DNA of 7,432 nt. It comes from Candidatus Altimarinota bacterium. GTDB taxonomy: Bacteria > Patescibacteriota > Gracilibacteria > RBG-16-42-10. Under the pieces are notes generated by a model. It saw only the letters and a program-made list of their open reading frames with translations, searched no databases and was not told where the DNA came from. The stretch covers positions 1-7,432 of the forward strand of contig JAGNZB010000059.1 in NCBI GenBank assembly GCA_017984655.1, in the 5' to 3' direction. The position numbers were made by a program, and so were the translations under genes. This document shows positions 7,022-7,432 of the stretch, piece after piece (the stretch's first letter is position 1; each line of letters starts with the position of its first letter).

Positions 7022-7098
7022 GAAAATTTAGCTTTCTGGCTAGCCATTTCATCACGAAACAACTACCACAGTCTTTAGTAGTCATAGATAACAACAAG

Positions 7099-7110
7099 AA
7101 AATGTTGCCT
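7099..7110. repeat. Left arm of a 12-base inverted repeat around tRNA-Lys
   Basis: AAAATGTTGCCT here is the exact reverse complement of AGGCAACATTTT at 7299-7310. The match stops at both ends. The arm overlaps the putative -35 element of tRNA-Lys. Confidence 0.6.
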
Positions 7111-7133
7111 TTTTGGATTTTTTTGATTATGGT
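7105..7133 (+). promoter_or_regulatory. Putative promoter of tRNA-Lys
   Basis: TTGCCT (7105-7110, 4 of 6) is followed by a 17-base T-rich spacer and TATGGT (7128-7133, 4 of 6). The start would be near 7140, about 24 bases before the mature tRNA. Confidence 0.4.
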
Positions 7134-7140
7134 CTCTGCG

Positions 7141-7157
7141 CTTCACAAATAGTGAAG
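7141..7157 (+). other. Hairpin in the tRNA-Lys leader
   Basis: CTTCAC, loop AAATA, GTGAAG gives a perfect six-pair stem that ends six bases before the mature 5' end of tRNA-Lys, at or just after the predicted transcription start. It might guide RNase P processing or protect the leader; function unproven. Confidence 0.5.
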
Positions 7158-7163
7158 AAATAT

Positions 7164-7239
7164 GGGATTGTAGCTCAGTTGGTAGAGCAGTTGCCTCTTA
7201 AGCAAACGGTCCCGGGTTCGAATCCCGGCAGTCCCACCA
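7164..7239 (+). tRNA. tRNA-Lys (anticodon CTT), CCA encoded
   Basis: 76 bases: acceptor GGGATTG/CAGTCCC (one G-U), D arm GCTC/GAGC with AGTTGGTA loop, anticodon stem GTTGC/GCAAA around CTCTTAA (anticodon CTT, reading AAG), variable CGGTC, T arm CCGGG/CCCGG around TTCGAAT, discriminator A, then genomic CCA at 7237-7239. The outermost anticodon-stem pair is G-A, a mismatch; the other four pair. A second lysine tRNA (TTT) would be expected elsewhere. Confidence 0.95.
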
Positions 7240-7242
7240 CGA

Positions 7243-7259
7243 TCTCGCCATTAGCGAGA
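7243..7259 (+). terminator. Hairpin behind tRNA-Lys, possible terminator or processing signal
   Basis: TCTCGC, loop CATTA, GCGAGA forms a perfect six-pair stem starting four bases after the CCA end, followed by AGTCTCTTTCCTATTTTC, a pyrimidine-rich but broken T tract. It closely resembles the hairpin at 6860-6876 behind tRNA-Gly. Confidence 0.45.
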
Positions 7260-7298
7260 AGTCTCTTTCCTATTTTCTCATTCCTCAATTTTTAGCTT

Positions 7299-7310
7299 AG
7301 GCAACATTTT
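7299..7310. repeat. Right arm of the 12-base inverted repeat around tRNA-Lys
   Basis: AGGCAACATTTT is the exact reverse complement of 7099-7110. The remaining right flank (7311-7432) shows no convincing gene: it has a purine-rich stretch (about 7319-7390), a T8 run at 7392-7399 without a preceding hairpin, and TTGACC at 7415-7420 that could be the -35 of a promoter running off the edge. Confidence 0.6.
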
Positions 7311-7432
7311 GCGATCTCAAGGAAAGAGGAGTAAGAAAACAGGATAAGATGAAGGTTGTGGTTTGAAAGGGATGGTTGGGAATTGAGGTCGTTTTTTTTG
7401 ATTGCATCTCATACTTGACCTTTGTACTATGA

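Noticed and set aside
7113..7295. Open frame on the plus strand across tRNA-Lys
   Set aside because: It is the translated tRNA; the 'VAQLVEQ...PGSNPGSP' pattern is a known artefact of reading through tRNA genes.
7341..7349. AGGATAAGA matching the right end of the tandem units
   Set aside because: Only nine bases and no flanking similarity; probably chance in a purine-rich stretch.
7283..7388. CCTCAATT and AATTGAGG inverted repeat, and the T8 run at 7392-7399 as a terminator
   Set aside because: Eight-base arms about 90 bases apart are expected by chance, and no hairpin directly precedes the T run.

Overview
The window reads as chromosomal DNA of a bacterium with a monoderm-type, S-layer-like surface. 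Codon use, standard stop codons (TAA, TGA and TAG all used) and family flavour suggest a Candidate Phyla Radiation (Patescibacteria) genome. This is inference: the LytR-CpsA-Psr protein has the 'GGGG-K-DYDDGSELVDS' style seen in that group, SLH repeats carry paired cysteines, and none of the five protein genes has a recognisable Shine-Dalgarno sequence. Both tRNA genes encode their CCA end. No phage, plasmid, CRISPR or transposase gene is visible.

Layout. Positions 1-2441 (minus) hold most of a secreted subtilisin-like protease with propeptide, catalytic domain, two Ig-like modules, a Pro/Thr linker and SLH repeats; its C-terminus lies beyond the left edge. Positions 2516-3292 and 3305-4117 (minus) are two paired ABC-2 type permeases. 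Positions 4101-5555 (minus) encode a LytR-CpsA-Psr (LCP) glycopolymer transferase with a LytR_C domain. LCP and the two permeases are tightly packed (17-base overlap, then a 12-base gap) and look like one operon with a promoter near 5580-5608. The protease has its own strong promoter at 2468-2497. Positions 5709-6623 (plus) are trxB, thioredoxin reductase, divergent from the LCP operon across a 153-base region holding a promoter for each side.

From 6624 the window is non-coding except for tRNA-Gly(GCC) (6882-6957, minus) and tRNA-Lys(CTT) (7164-7239, plus), transcribed divergently. Between trxB and tRNA-Gly sits a tandem pair of about 100-base units with imperfect terminal inverted repeats, the least explained structure here. 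The two tRNA genes have related hairpins just behind their CCA ends, and a perfect 12-base inverted repeat brackets tRNA-Lys.

How the parts fit: the minus-strand genes are envelope functions (polymer attachment to the wall, a two-permease exporter whose ATPase is not here, a surface-anchored protease). TrxB supplies cytoplasmic thiol reduction and has no visible partner in the window. I found no clearly new multi-gene system; the best candidates for a second look are the tandem element, the tRNA trailer hairpins, the ATPase-less LCP/permease cluster and the dyad inside the trxB promoter.
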